Below are positions 23,310 to 33,658 of a stretch of DNA of 64,000 nt, piece by piece. The notes below the pieces were generated by a model. It saw only the letters and a list, made by a program, of their open reading frames with translations. It ran no database searches and had not been told where the DNA came from. The stretch's first letter is position 1, and each line of letters begins with the position of its first letter. Source of the DNA: Rhyzopertha dominica (taxonomy: Eukaryota > Arthropoda > Insecta > Coleoptera > Bostrichidae); the NCBI GenBank assembly GCA_025024175.1, contig QCXZ01000064.1, forward strand, positions 9,920,001 through 9,984,000, in the 5' to 3' direction. The translations under genes were made by a program, and so were the position numbers.

Positions 23310-23452
23310 CGTAATAATTAATGACAAATAACGATCTAAAAGACCACCATTATTATCAATGGATGTATTACACCGTTTGAGAGCAGAGAGAACGGCTTAT
23401 CCAATATATAAGACATTTTATTCCTTCATAACTTCGGGAGTATACTTTTTTC
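23310..23452 (-). pseudogene. IS630/mariner-like transposase, C-terminal scrap
   Basis: The minus strand reads EKYTPEVMKE and, after a shift, AVLSALKRCNTSIDNNGG. The second block resembles KRYNTRIDNN in the relic ending at 32620, so the two belong to one family. It abuts the left LTR of the Gypsy element. Confidence 0.5.
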
Positions 23453-23650
23453 TGTTCTGTATATGATATGGTGATAAGGTCGTGGGGACGATAACTTTTT
23501 GTGAGCTTTTTGTAATACGGCATAAATATGGTTTGGGAGTGGCAAGAAAAAGGATGTGTTTAGCCTGGAGTTTTATTTAACTATCCTGCAACAGCAATTG
23601 TAGTGAGATTAGTCTACTAATTTATAGTGGAGATTATTCACGACATAACA
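23453..23650 (+). repeat. 5' LTR
   Basis: 198 bp, starting TGTTCTG and ending ATAACA (TG...CA ends), identical base for base to 27861-28058. It would carry the promoter and transcript start; an ATAAATA word in the middle is a possible TATA-like element. Confidence 0.95.
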
Positions 23651-23652
23651 AG

Positions 23653-23663
23653 TGGCGACGAGG
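23653..23663 (+). promoter_or_regulatory. Primer-binding site
   Basis: TGGCGACGAGG starts 2 bp after the 5' LTR. It is the usual position and sequence style of the tRNA primer site of Gypsy elements. Confidence 0.75.
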
Positions 23664-23707
23664 TATTTCTAAAGCATTAACTGGAAGAAAGAAGAACCAC
23701 GTGTGAA

Positions 23708-26700
23708 ATGCCGAATCCAACGCAGGCAAGTGCAANCAGCAATTCAGGTTNAATTGGGCATTTAAGAGAATTCGATGCAGTTAGCGATGATTGGGCGATT
23801 TTTGTCCCGCGATTGAAGAATTACTTCAATGCTAACGGCGTAACCGATGAGGAGAAGAAGCGCGCCATTTTCTTGAATTTGCTATCGGAAAATTCCTACA
23901 GATTAATATTTAATCTGTGTGTGCCAAATAAACCTGAAGAAAAGACATTTGATCAACTGTTATTCATTTTCGATACTCATTTTGTGACGCAAGTGTCGGT
24001 TTTCGCCGAACGACACAAATTTTATGAAGCTTATCAACGGGCAAGCGAATCTATAAATGAATGGGCGGCACGAGTACGTAGTCTGGCAATTAATTGCAAA
24101 TTTGGAAATGAAATCGACGTATTCTTAAGAGATCGTTTTGTAATGGGCCTACAGAAAGGAAAAATCATGGATCGACTATTTGAAGAATCGCACGAGATAA
24201 GTTTCGAAAACGCAATTCGAATTGCATCCAGCAAAGAAGCAGCCTTGAAAAATTCCGAAGCGGATGGTCGTTCATTGAGAATCAAAGAAGAGCCAATCTA
24301 CCAAGTGCGCAGGGCAACAGAGCGGCCTGCGTCATCATCCAAGGGTCATCCTGGCAGCAGCGGGGCACGCAAGTTGGAAGAGCGACATACGTCATCACCA
24401 TCCTCATCGAGGAATCTTCCGAAGGTGTGGTGTACGGTTTGTGGATGGAAAGGTCATACAGGTGATAAGTGTATGTATCGTTCTAGCATTTGTCACGTTT
24501 GCAACAGGAAAGGTCACATCGCTACGGTGTGTAATCAGAAAACAAATGTTTATCAACCACGGAAACCCGGTGGAAATAAACAATTAAGAAATTATTATTT
24601 AAGTAATGAGGACAATGAAATTAACTTTTTTAATGGAGAAAATACGTTATTCAACTTAGGGGATAAAATTACAAAAGAACAAGAGGGTTTAAAAATTGTG
24701 TTAAAAGTAAATGAAAAAGATTTGTGTTTTCAACTAGACACTGGGGCCTCTTGTTCCTGTTTTTCAGAGCAGTTTTACTTGAAAAATTTTTCACAAATTC
24801 CCATTTGCGAAACCAATCGTATTTTTTATTTGTACAATGGGTGCAAAATTAAACCAGTGGGATCTATAAAATTAGATATTGTATTTAAAGAAGTCTGTAA
24901 GCAATTAACATTTTATGTTATCAAAGATGGTGGACCACCGATTTTAGGTCGTGATTTTTTATCACTTTATAATTTAGGCTTGACAGAGATTAATTACTGC
25001 GAGGAAAATCTTAACAATCAGTTATTGGAAAAGTATAAGGAACTATTTAGTCCTGGTTTAGGTACTTTTAATAAATCTAAAGCAACACTAATGTTAAAGG
25101 ACACTAATGTTGTGCCAAAACTTTGCAGGGCCAGGCCATTACCATACGCTCTAAAGGAGAAGGTGGAAAACGAATTGAATCGATTGCTAGATCAAAAGGT
25201 CATCTTCCCGGTTGAATATCCTGAATGGGCAGCACCAGTGGTACCAGTTATCAAACCAGATGGACAAATTCGCATTTGTGGTGATTTCAAGACCACTATT
25301 AATCCACACTTAATCGTCTATCAGTATCCCTTACCACGTCCGGAGGAGTTATTTGCGAAATTGGCAGGGGGGATAGAATTTAGTAAGTTAGATTTAAAAA
25401 ATGCGTATCAGCAAGTTTTGTTGAATGATAATTCAAAACGATTGGTTACTATTGCAACACATAAAGGTTTTTTTTCTTATAACAGACTACCCTTTGGCGT
25501 TTCTTCAGGGCCAGCAATTTTTCAAAAAATTATGGAAAGTTTATTTCAAAATTTAGAGGGAGTAGTTTGTTTCATTGACGATATTGTAATTACGGGAAAA
25601 TCGCGTGCTGAACATCTCGAACGGTTGGAGCAGGTTTTAAACATTTTACAAGAGTCAGGATTTAAAATATCTCAGGAAAAATGTAAACTGTTTCAAAAGG
25701 AAATATCATATTTAGGTTATACAATTTCCAAAGAAGGTATTCATCCATGTAAAGACAAAATTGAAGCCATTAAAAAGGCTCCTGTTCCAACTAACGTAAC
25801 TCAGTTGAAATCTTTTTTGGGTTTATTAAATTATTACGGGAAATTTATTAAAGATATGGCAACACTGTTACATCCTTTATATCAGCTATTAAAAAAATCA
25901 GTTAAATTCACTTGGTCAAAAGATTGTCAGCAAGCTTTCGAGTTGGCGAAGCAGAAATTAACATCTAAGGACGTGCTGGTTCATTTTCAGCCAAACGTTC
26001 CTATAAAATTAATAGTGGATGCTTCATCTTACGGGGTAGGAGCTATACTGTGTCACGTATTTGAGAATCAGGTAGAGAAACCAATAGCATATAGTTCGCG
26101 CACGTTAACAAAAGCGGAAACACAGTATTCACAAATTGAAAAGGAGGCACTGGCTATTGTGTATGGCTTATACAAATTTCACCAGTATTTATATGGAAAC
26201 ATGTTTATTTTATCAACGGATCATAAGCCGTTACTAACTATTTTTAGTCCTACAAAGGGCATACCAGAATTTACGGCAAATCGATTACGCAGATGGGCAC
26301 TCATTTTATCAAATTATAATTACACTATCGAATATATTAAGTCTGATGCGAATAAGGCTGATTGTTTGTCGCGTTTACCTCTTAGGGAGGAACGAAAAAT
26401 GGAAATTGAAGATGCAGATCTTACTAATTATTTTCACGATGCAAGCGAATATCAAATTCGATTTAACGATGTTCAAATAGCAACTAAGAAAGATAAATTC
26501 TTAAAGAAGGTTATCTGTTTTGTTAGTTCAGGTATATGGCCAGAATTTGTTAAAAAATTGGATCAATACAAAGCTTACTTCGATAAAAGATACGAATTGT
26601 CAATTGAGGGTGGTTGTTTAGTTTGGAATAATAGAATTCTTATACCTAAAACCCTACAATTGGAAGTATTAAAGCAAATACATTCTGCATCTCATTTAGG

Positions 26701-27712
26701 TATGATGAAAATGAAAGGTATCGCGAGAAGTTATTTTTGGTGGCCAAAAATTGACTCCGATATCGAACATTTTATTAAAAATTGCAATTCATGTGCTATG
26801 CACAGTCAAAATCCTCCAAAAGCTTTATTAACGCCGTGGCCATGGCCTGAAAAAGCATTTGAGAGAGTTCACATCGATTATTGCGGACCATTTTTGAACA
26901 AAATGTTTTTAGTACTAGTAGATGCTCATTCTAAGTGGGTGGAAACGTACTGCACAAAATCCTCCACATCTTATGCAACCATAAAAATTTTAAGGGATAT
27001 ATTTGCTCGATTTGGTTTGCCAAGAATTTTAGTGTCTGATAATGCAACAGTTTTCAAATCCGAGGAGTTTGCAGCATTTCTGGAAAATAATGGAATACGA
27101 CATATTTTAACTCCCCCTTATCACGCCCAATCCAATGGGGCTGCTGAAGCTACCGTTAAAATTGTAAAAAACGGGTTAAAGAAAGTGTTGTACGCGAATA
27201 AGGATGCTGATATCGATTATGTGTTGAGTAATTTTCTTTTTGATTATCGAAATTCACCTCATTCTACTACGGGTGTTGCACCTGTGGAGCTCATGTTCAG
27301 GCATAAAGTGGCTAATCGATTCAGTTTGCTATCTCCTTCGAATAATGTGGTAAAACACAGAGTGTTTCAGCAACAAAATAAACAAATTAAAAATTTTCAC
27401 GGAGCGAGAAGAACAATGTATAAGTCCGGAAGGAAAGTCTTGGTTCGTTGTTACAGAAATAATTCAACATTCTGGCGTAATGGCATAATAGTTAATAAAA
27501 TAGGGAAAAATGTGTATTTAGTAAAATTAATAGAAGAAAATCTAGTAATTAAACGCCATGTCAATCAACTAAGAGGTAGTTCTAGATTAACGTCTGTAAA
27601 TACTCCTGGGGAAGAGTCGATGGATCAGGATAATGTTCATGTAAATATAGGCAGTGTTAGACCTAAACGTGTAATCAAAATACCAGATAGATTACAATAT
27701 GAATCATTTTAG
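23708..27712 (+). CDS. Gag-Pol polyprotein of Gypsy/Mag-type retrotransposon
   Basis: One 1334-residue frame from ATG 23708 to TAG 27712. Gag lies at about 1-235. Two CCHC-type zinc knuckles lie at about 242-278 (CTVCGWKGHTGDKC and CHVCNRKGHIATVC). An aspartic protease has DTGAS near 344 and ILGRDFL near 415. Reverse transcriptase spans about 477-655 with LPFG near 593 and the F-I-D-D active site at 622-625, the form usual in Gypsy. RNase H spans about 765-880 with DASS (771), EKEAL and DHKPL. Integrase has an HHCC zinc finger (about 990-1027) and catalytic Asp1057, Asp1111 and Glu1147 (DD35E). Two codons near the start hold N bases. Every key residue seen is intact, so it may be active; this is inference. 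Confidence 0.93.
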   Translation: MPNPTQASAXSNSGXIGHLREFDAVSDDWAIFVPRLKNYFNANGVTDEEKKRAIFLNLLSENSYRLIFNLCVPNKPEEKTFDQLLFIFDTHFVTQVSVFAERHKFYEAYQRASESINEWAARVRSLAINCKFGNEIDVFLRDRFVMGLQKGKIMDRLFEESHEISFENAIRIASSKEAALKNSEADGRSLRIKEEPIYQVRRATERPASSSKGHPGSSGARKLEERHTSSPSSSRNLPKVWCTVCGWKGHTGDKCMYRSSICHVCNRKGHIATVCNQKTNVYQPRKPGGNKQLRNYYLSNEDNEINFFNGENTLFNLGDKITKEQEGLKIVLKVNEKDLCFQLDTGASCSCFSEQFYLKNFSQIPICETNRIFYLYNGCKIKPVGSIKLDIVFKEVCKQLTFYVIKDGGPPILGRDFLSLYNLGLTEINYCEENLNNQLLEKYKELFSPGLGTFNKSKATLMLKDTNVVPKLCRARPLPYALKEKVENELNRLLDQKVIFPVEYPEWAAPVVPVIKPDGQIRICGDFKTTINPHLIVYQYPLPRPEELFAKLAGGIEFSKLDLKNAYQQVLLNDNSKRLVTIATHKGFFSYNRLPFGVSSGPAIFQKIMESLFQNLEGVVCFIDDIVITGKSRAEHLERLEQVLNILQESGFKISQEKCKLFQKEISYLGYTISKEGIHPCKDKIEAIKKAPVPTNVTQLKSFLGLLNYYGKFIKDMATLLHPLYQLLKKSVKFTWSKDCQQAFELAKQKLTSKDVLVHFQPNVPIKLIVDASSYGVGAILCHVFENQVEKPIAYSSRTLTKAETQYSQIEKEALAIVYGLYKFHQYLYGNMFILSTDHKPLLTIFSPTKGIPEFTANRLRRWALILSNYNYTIEYIKSDANKADCLSRLPLREERKMEIEDADLTNYFHDASEYQIRFNDVQIATKKDKFLKKVICFVSSGIWPEFVKKLDQYKAYFDKRYELSIEGGCLVWNNRILIPKTLQLEVLKQIHSASHLGMMKMKGIARSYFWWPKIDSDIEHFIKNCNSCAMHSQNPPKALLTPWPWPEKAFERVHIDYCGPFLNKMFLVLVDAHSKWVETYCTKSSTSYATIKILRDIFARFGLPRILVSDNATVFKSEEFAAFLENNGIRHILTPPYHAQSNGAAEATVKIVKNGLKKVLYANKDADIDYVLSNFLFDYRNSPHSTTGVAPVELMFRHKVANRFSLLSPSNNVVKHRVFQQQNKQIKNFHGARRTMYKSGRKVLVRCYRNNSTFWRNGIIVNKIGKNVYLVKLIEENLVIKRHVNQLRGSSRLTSVNTPGEESMDQDNVHVNIGSVRPKRVIKIPDRLQYESF

Positions 27713-27849
27713 TTATGTTATAAAACAGTTGTAAAAATTGTAAAAAGTTAATTTAAACTCTTTTATTTATATTTTTATTTATACTGTAAAAAATATTGTA
27801 CTTACTAAATTTAATTTGTAACTTAATATTGTAAATTATTGTAAAATTT

Positions 27850-27860
27850 AAGGAGGGAGG
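27850..27860 (+). promoter_or_regulatory. Polypurine tract
   Basis: AAGGAGGGAGG lies directly before the 3' LTR; it primes plus-strand DNA synthesis in LTR elements. Confidence 0.85.
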
Positions 27861-28058
27861 TGTTCTGTATATGATATGGTGATAAGGTCGTGGGGACGAT
27901 AACTTTTTGTGAGCTTTTTGTAATACGGCATAAATATGGTTTGGGAGTGGCAAGAAAAAGGATGTGTTTAGCCTGGAGTTTTATTTAACTATCCTGCAAC
28001 AGCAATTGTAGTGAGATTAGTCTACTAATTTATAGTGGAGATTATTCACGACATAACA
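27861..28058 (+). repeat. 3' LTR
   Basis: 198 bp, identical to the 5' LTR. Its right edge passes directly into the half-copy of the 0.3-kb repeat. Confidence 0.95.
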
Positions 28059-28210
28059 CTTTTGTATAGGTACCTATAGGCAAAACCAGTTTTATATGAC
28101 ATGCTGTCTGCACTAGACTTAAACTACACCGATGAACTATAATCATAGCGAAATAGGTCTATCTGTAGTTTGTTGCAGTGCAAACAGCGTAGCAAAGTAA
28201 TACATTTTAA
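28059..28210 (+). repeat. 0.3-kb dispersed repeat, right-half copy
   Basis: It matches the second half of the 6824-7124 unit (GCAAAACCAGTTCTAT block to CATTTTAAT) with clear divergence. Its left half is absent at the junction with the Gypsy element and is not found on the far side of that element. Confidence 0.75.
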
Positions 28211-28244
28211 TCTTTTTTTTAATCGTTCCTCATATAATAATTAA

Positions 28245-28560
28245 CTGTAAAATGGGGGATCAGGGAAGCTTGTAACTGGACTGTTTCTTCCTATCCACTA
28301 TCACTTCTCTATGTTATGAGGAGGTACAACATCTTGTTGAAACCATTGAAGCATTGCCCGAGTTTTTACATTCAGTTTATTGAACATATCTTGGAATGCA
28401 TTCTGGAGGACCCAAAATATGCGGACCAAGAACTGTTGAGCCTTTGATGCCAAAACGTACATTAAACCCGAATTTTAATTGGCTCCTCCGCTATTCAACA
28501 TGATGAAGATTTTCCAGCATCCCGGGATTCTGGTTAAGCCTACCGTACATACCGTCAAAG
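28245..28560 (-). pseudogene. IS630/mariner-like transposase relic
   Basis: The minus strand reads LNQNPGMLENLHHVE, LKFGFNVRFGIKGSTVLGPH, then MLQWFQQDVVPPHN (second Asp block) and WIGRNSPVT. The blocks are in the right order for the insect IS630-type transposases but broken by stops and shifts. The 5' end of the parent element is probably at 29094, where TACAGGGTGAG appears on the minus strand. Confidence 0.7.
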
Positions 28561-28879
28561 CTGTTTTATAGCTCCAAAGAATGTTTAATGAAAATTGTTT
28601 ATCGACTCTACATGTATTTTTTAAATGTAGGCGAGGAAGGCTGATGACGTTAAAAAATAATAATTGTGGAGCTTGCAATTTACACTATACCGTATGTAAC
28701 ACTCGACAATATTGCGCTTTTCCAAGTTTAAATAATTAATTAAAAAACTAATTTTCTGACTAAACAGACGGATTTATATTTAATTTATAATTTTCATTTG
28801 TCCATGGTTAACTACGTTAAAATCAGAGTGAAACAGACAAATGGCCATAACACATAAGACACGTCGTTAAGAAGCTTTA

Positions 28880-29094
28880 AAATGCCGAAATTAAATTACT
28901 GAAGACTAGGGACGACAAAGAAAATATAGTCAAAAATTTCCAAATATCTGTTAAGCCATGGATTTCAAGGTTTCAAGGAATCAAAATGTGCTTAGGCTCA
29001 CAAAACTGCAAATCTCTCGTAGTTTAGGCTTTCTAGTATATCCGCTATTTTCCGATGCCCACATTTTAAACATTGAAAAAACTCACCCTGTATA
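28880..29094 (-). mobile_element. Terminal region of the IS630-type element
   Basis: Read on the minus strand it begins TACAGGGTGAGTTTTTTCAA and includes TTGCAGTTTTGTGAGCCTAA. It is homologous to the start of the element at 31999, which runs on the plus strand. It is therefore the 5' end of the same transposon family as the relics at 28245-28560 and 32375-32620. Confidence 0.6.
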
Positions 29095-30603
29095 ACATTC
29101 AGTAAATGGTAAAGTATACCAGAACAAAGAGACGCGAAGCCTCTGAAGAATATGTTAATGCTGTAATATTATTTATAATAAAATTTTGCGCATTTGTTTG
29201 TTTGTTTAACTTCCAACCCATATTAAGCACAAGCATCAGGTAAAATGGTAGCCACGAAGTTTGCTTAAAAATAGCATCCGACAAGGCATGTTTTATATAG
29301 TATGTTTTACAAAAACAAAACAAAATTGTACACGCATCGCCGCCATATGATTCTACTTAGAAGTTTCTGTAAAAAAAAACTTTGCTTTGTTCGTTATTGG
29401 TTAATAAAAATACTGAAAACACCGCAAACCCCTAGGGTCGACTGTAGCCGCCGTAAAGTATTCTAAGGATGGTTGTTGTTCGTTTAGCGGGATTCCCCGC
29501 AGTGGTCAAAAAACATATCACATGTGCAAATCACATCTGGGGGAACGACAAAGCGAATAAAACAGCGCTGTATGTATGTAGTTCGCGTAACAATGTGCCA
29601 ATTTTGTCCTAAACGGTCCATTGTAGCCGGAAAATATAATAAAAGCATTTTTATAGCAGCTCCCATCTGCCGTCCTATCTTCGAAGTAATCACATTATGC
29701 ACTCCATTTTTGAAGCGCCCTGCCTCGAGCGTACAATTCAATTTAAAAGTCATTTGTACCATGCACGAATATTGTTAGCATCGTTAATAATAATAATAAT
29801 TTCATTTAGTACTCAGGGCATGGAAGGAGATTACAGAGACGCCGTCCTGTTTAGAAATGAATGTATATAAACGAGTTTAGCGCTGGCATTTTCTAATTTG
29901 TTGCGTCTTAAAAAAACTTAAATGGCATTTTATAAGGAAATTATACCGTTATTTTATAAAAGTTATTTAGGCGCTAGCTTTGTCACAGCACTTTAAAAGA
30001 ATTATGAACTTTTTTCAGCCGAAGCGACATTCATCTTTAAATCATTACAGGGTTTTTTAGAATTAAACGGTATATTGTGATGATAATACTAGCAAAATTT
30101 ATATAAATGAATAAAAATATTTATTTATAATTGCAGCTGTGCAAATAATAATATAGATAGAAATAATAATAATTTGATATCCTGGATCAAAGTTTATATC
30201 AAAATTATTACAAATTCTATGAAAGTTTTCTTCATACATGAAGGAGACAGGCACATAGAAAGGACTGCTGAATATAAAAGGAAATATTGTGACGGGAATC
30301 TAAGCGCGGCACGTTAAAGCCAATTTTGCTTAGTAACCACGGACAGATTAACCTATTGTTAAGTAAATTGTATAAGGATCTTATACGGATAGTCGATGAA
30401 GTAAAGCATAAAATCCAATACAGGCGTTATTTCCTAAAAAAAAATTGAGAAAACGCTGAGACAGGTAACTTAAGATTTAACAAGAGATTTATTTTGAGAC
30501 GTTTGTAACAGAGCAGTCTCTCGCCACGATGAAGATATGACGTCATGAAACATTTTCTTTTTTATAGAACCATATGCATTTCTTGTGTCATACAAGCAAG
30601 ACT
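29095..30603. other. Unassigned AT-rich DNA
   Basis: Frames on both strands at 29484-29778 overlap one another and match nothing I recognise. The rest is low-complexity A/T sequence. Confidence 0.4.
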
Positions 30604-30690
30604 GGTATCAATAGACAAAAAGTTATCATCTAAACTCTAAACTCTTTCAGATTCATTGTAATTATAGATAACTTTTTGTCTATTAATACC
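30604..30690. repeat. 24-bp inverted repeat hairpin
   Basis: The arms GGTATCAATAGACAAAAAGT...(30604-30627) and 30667-30690 are inverted copies matching at 23 of 24 bases, with a 39-bp spacer. This may be a tiny MITE or the footprint of one. Confidence 0.7.
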
Positions 30691-30764
30691 TATAATTGAA
30701 GTTATTGTTTTTTTTTTGAAATATCTTCCTTAACTAAAGATATTTAACAAGTGCTTACTGCAGT

Positions 30765-31184
30765 TTGAAGAAACATAAAGTACCAGCACGTTTGACAACC
30801 TCGAATAATTTTTTTGAGTCGACCGCTAATTACTGCCTAAAAAAAATGATTGTCGAAGCCGAAACACATACTGCAACTGTGGAAACGCAAGCAATAAGAG
30901 AAAGCTCGCGAATTACAATGGAATTCGAAGGAAATAAATTCCTAGCTAGATGTTTACTGCTGCCAAAATTAGTTGAACCTCTGGTATTAGGGATGGACTT
31001 TATTCTACACAATGGACTTGTAATCGATGGAAAACTTAAACTACTTTTATGTAAGGAAAGGTTTTTAAGTCATAATGATAACGCAGCTAAGGTAGGTCAT
31101 ATGCAAGACAGTATTCCGGATAGCTCGCAAATATTACTGGTCTGGCCTCTTCGGAGATGTTGCAAAATATGTACAAAGCTCTGA
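30765..31184 (+). pseudogene. Retroelement aspartic-protease fragment
   Basis: A 139-codon frame contains FLARCLLLPKLVEPLVLGMD followed by FILHNGLVIDGKL. This matches the second half of a Gypsy-type retropepsin (the I/VLGMDFL...G block). The DTGA active-site half is absent or mutated upstream, and no reverse transcriptase follows, so it is a stranded scrap. It belongs to a different Gypsy lineage from the intact element. Confidence 0.55.
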
Positions 31185-31509
31185 TTCTTCTTAAAGATAC
31201 AAAACAAACAACAACGTATTTCGGTATTAATGCAGCGGCACAAAATTTAAGGGCAATGGTGAGTCAAACTGACAACACTGAAACAATTGCTTGCCAACTA
31301 TAACTATGTAATTTTTGAAAATCATATTATGTATATATTAAATAACCATTTTTCCAATTACGCCCACTTTCTATTATTCCATTAAAAAAAAACGTTTGGG
31401 GACGTCATATTTTATCTTTGTCATAGTAACATACTCATCTGTTTATTACAGTATATAGTTAGCCGTTACATAATAAAACACTGACTAATATAGAAATAAG
31501 AACAAGTAA
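31185..31509. other. Unassigned AT-rich DNA
   Basis: Nothing recognised. Confidence 0.4.
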
Positions 31510-31690
31510 TACAGGGTTTCTATAAATAATTCATGCAACGCAGGCGGTGTTGATTTCTGAATTCTTTGTCCCGCCTTTTTATAACTGCTGCCAGGTTACA
31601 ATATATACGGCGATCAATGAACATCAAAGAGCACCTCGAAGAGTACGGTAGTACTGAAGGTTGCAGATTAAGTTACAGTCACGAAATTGA
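31510..31690. mobile_element. Truncated TA-flanked MITE, relative of 1837-2204
   Basis: It begins TACAGGGTTTCTATAAATAA and follows the inverted sequence of the 1837-2204 element (TTGATTTCTGAATTCTTTGT) for about 120 bp before diverging. The right terminus is missing. Confidence 0.7.
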
Positions 31691-31998
31691 TGGCTTTATA
31701 AAGATCTTCCAACAATTTACGGTTATATTCTTATTTCAAAAGTAAGAAATAACAATAATTATTGTTATAGTAGCCTTGTGGTAACATATACAGTCTACAC
31801 CCTTTTTGTCAAGACAAAAATCTTGTAGTCTTGCCGACAATTGTTTTTGCATTAATAAATCATGCGGAAAATGATTGCAGCTGCAGTAGCATTTCAACAA
31901 ACCTTTTTGATTTGGCAGTACACTAAGAACGATAAGACGATTATTATCTTCAACACAGAGATATTCATAAAGTGCGATCTTTAGATATTTGACTTCTA

Positions 31999-32620
31999 TA
32001 CAGGATGAACTATTTTTCCATGTTTACCATGGGCATCTCGAAAACTAGCAGAGATAGAAGGTTAAATGGGAAAAGATTAGCAGTTTTGTGAGCCTAAGTG
32101 AATGTACTTTTTGGATTTTCGTAATAGTTTATGGCTTAGATACCTACTCGATATTTTGAAAATCACAAATTTTGACGATATCTTTTTATTCCCCTAATAT
32201 TGCTGTGTAAGTACAAAAGTTGTAAAAAATGATGTTCTTACTTTTGACTTTACTTACCCTTTTGACATGGAAACCATGGCTTTCAAAAGTCGACTATTTT
32301 TTATAAGTAATAGATTATCTACTGATTTCCTCTAGAACCATTTCCAAGATGTAGCTATTGAATGAACTGAATTTCTAGTCTTGCAATGGTTTCAACAAAA
32401 CAGAATGTCTTCGGGGAAGAATTAAAAACAAAATAATCTCCCAAAGTTGCGAAGGAGTGGAAGACCTTAGAGAGGCCGCCTTGAAGAAGCTTTCATAGGA
32501 GTCGATAGGCGGTCTATTAGAAAAACTTCCCATTCTGTTTTGAAACGGTACAATACACGCATTGATAATAATAGTGATGCTTTTAAACATTATTTGTGTT
32601 TAACTACTATGAGCCTATTT
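31999..32620 (+). pseudogene. Internally deleted IS630/mariner-like element
   Basis: It begins at a TA-flanked terminus TACAGGATGAAC and shares GCAGTTTTGTGAGCCTAA with the end at 29094. It then jumps to a transposase C-terminal part: LQWFQQ at about 32380, degraded EAFIGVDRR, KRYNTRIDNN and KHYLCL. The middle of the gene is deleted, and most of the second Asp block has been lost (QQN in place of QQD). Confidence 0.6.
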
Positions 32621-32895
32621 TGTTTTTAGACTGTTATAAATACTTAATATTCCATTGATACACAAGTAAAGCTCCTCGAAAGATTTTTTTAATATTCTGC
32701 TTTGCAAAATATTTCATTTGCATAGTTAGAAAGACTAAAATTGATCGATTTTGGTAAACTCACAGCCATCTATGGTTTGTGNTTAAAATTTGCTATACAA
32801 CTTTTATAATTACACTTTTTACTTAAGATTAATGATAGCGACGTTAGAGGGGTAAGAAGATATCGCCAAAAATGTTTTTTCTTCAAAATATTTAG
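32621..32895. other. Unassigned DNA between two elements
   Basis: Probably the 3' non-coding part of the preceding transposon. One N base is present. Confidence 0.35.
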
Positions 32896-33658
32896 CAGTG
32901 ATGGGCATTTACGCGTAAATTATAATTTTCTGCGTTAAAAGCGTACTAAATGCAGAAAAAGTACTTTGGCGTAGATTTTGAGTAGAAAATACAAGACGAG
33001 TACATTATGGCTAAAGCATATTCGCTGAACGCTAAAACTGATGGAAAACATTTTGTTTTTAATTTTTCTGTTTGTGTTGAATTTCTTAATAATTTTAAAA
33101 TTTAATATGGTTTTCATAATATCTATCTTTATTAAAAAGTTGCATAACATATTTTAGTAAGTCATTGTTGTACCCAAACCGTTTTTTTTACTTCTTTGGG
33201 CACAGAAGACAAACCATATTGTCGAAGTCTTTCCTTCCAAAACTATATTAGGTATATTCCTATTTTTGACCTGCTATTAGTTTCGGAACTATATACTCTT
33301 CAATAGAGCACAATAAAATTGTCTTGCGATTAAAAAGGTTGCGATTCATAGAGAAGAAAGATAATAAAATCACAGTTTACAGTCATTGAAGAGTCCCTTT
33401 CACTGGCCAATCTGCTTTTGACAGCACGCTTGTCTTACCTAGTAGGGTATTGTACCCCAAACAAGTAATTTTTTGACATTTTATTAGTTAATTTAGTATT
33501 TCGTTTAGTTATCAAGCAATAAAAATAATAAAATAGAAAATAATACTGATATCTGCAACGTTTTGAGCAGTACCGATATCGATCAATTATATTTTCTACA
33601 GTACACTTTCAAAGTAGAATATCATATAGTTAACGTGTATTCTACGCACCCATCACTG
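32896..33658. mobile_element. Non-autonomous hAT-type element, second copy
   Basis: The termini are CAGTGATGGGCATTTACGCG (left) and CAGTGATGGGTGCGTAGAAT (right, inverted). Flanking 8-mers ATATTTAG (32888-32895) and ATATGTAG (33659-33666) agree at 7 of 8 positions. The inside shares blocks with 770-1825 in inverted orientation, including AATAAAATCACAGTTTACAG. No transposase. Confidence 0.85.

Larger units (their letters stand above)
23453..28058 (+). mobile_element. Intact Gypsy (Mag-like) LTR retrotransposon
   Basis: It has two identical 198-bp LTRs, a primer-binding site, a polypurine tract and one uninterrupted Gag-Pol frame, 4.6 kb in total. Identical LTRs mean a very recent insertion. 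Domain order (protease, reverse transcriptase, RNase H, integrase) and the fused single frame fit the Mag lineage of Gypsy elements. There is no envelope-like frame after pol, so it should move within cells only. The left flank is a transposase scrap and the right flank is a half repeat, and no clean 4-6 bp target duplication is visible. Confidence 0.93.

Noticed and set aside
23453..28058. Possible endogenous retrovirus with envelope
   Set aside because: The Gag-Pol stop at 27712 is followed by only ~140 bp before the polypurine tract; there is no envelope frame.
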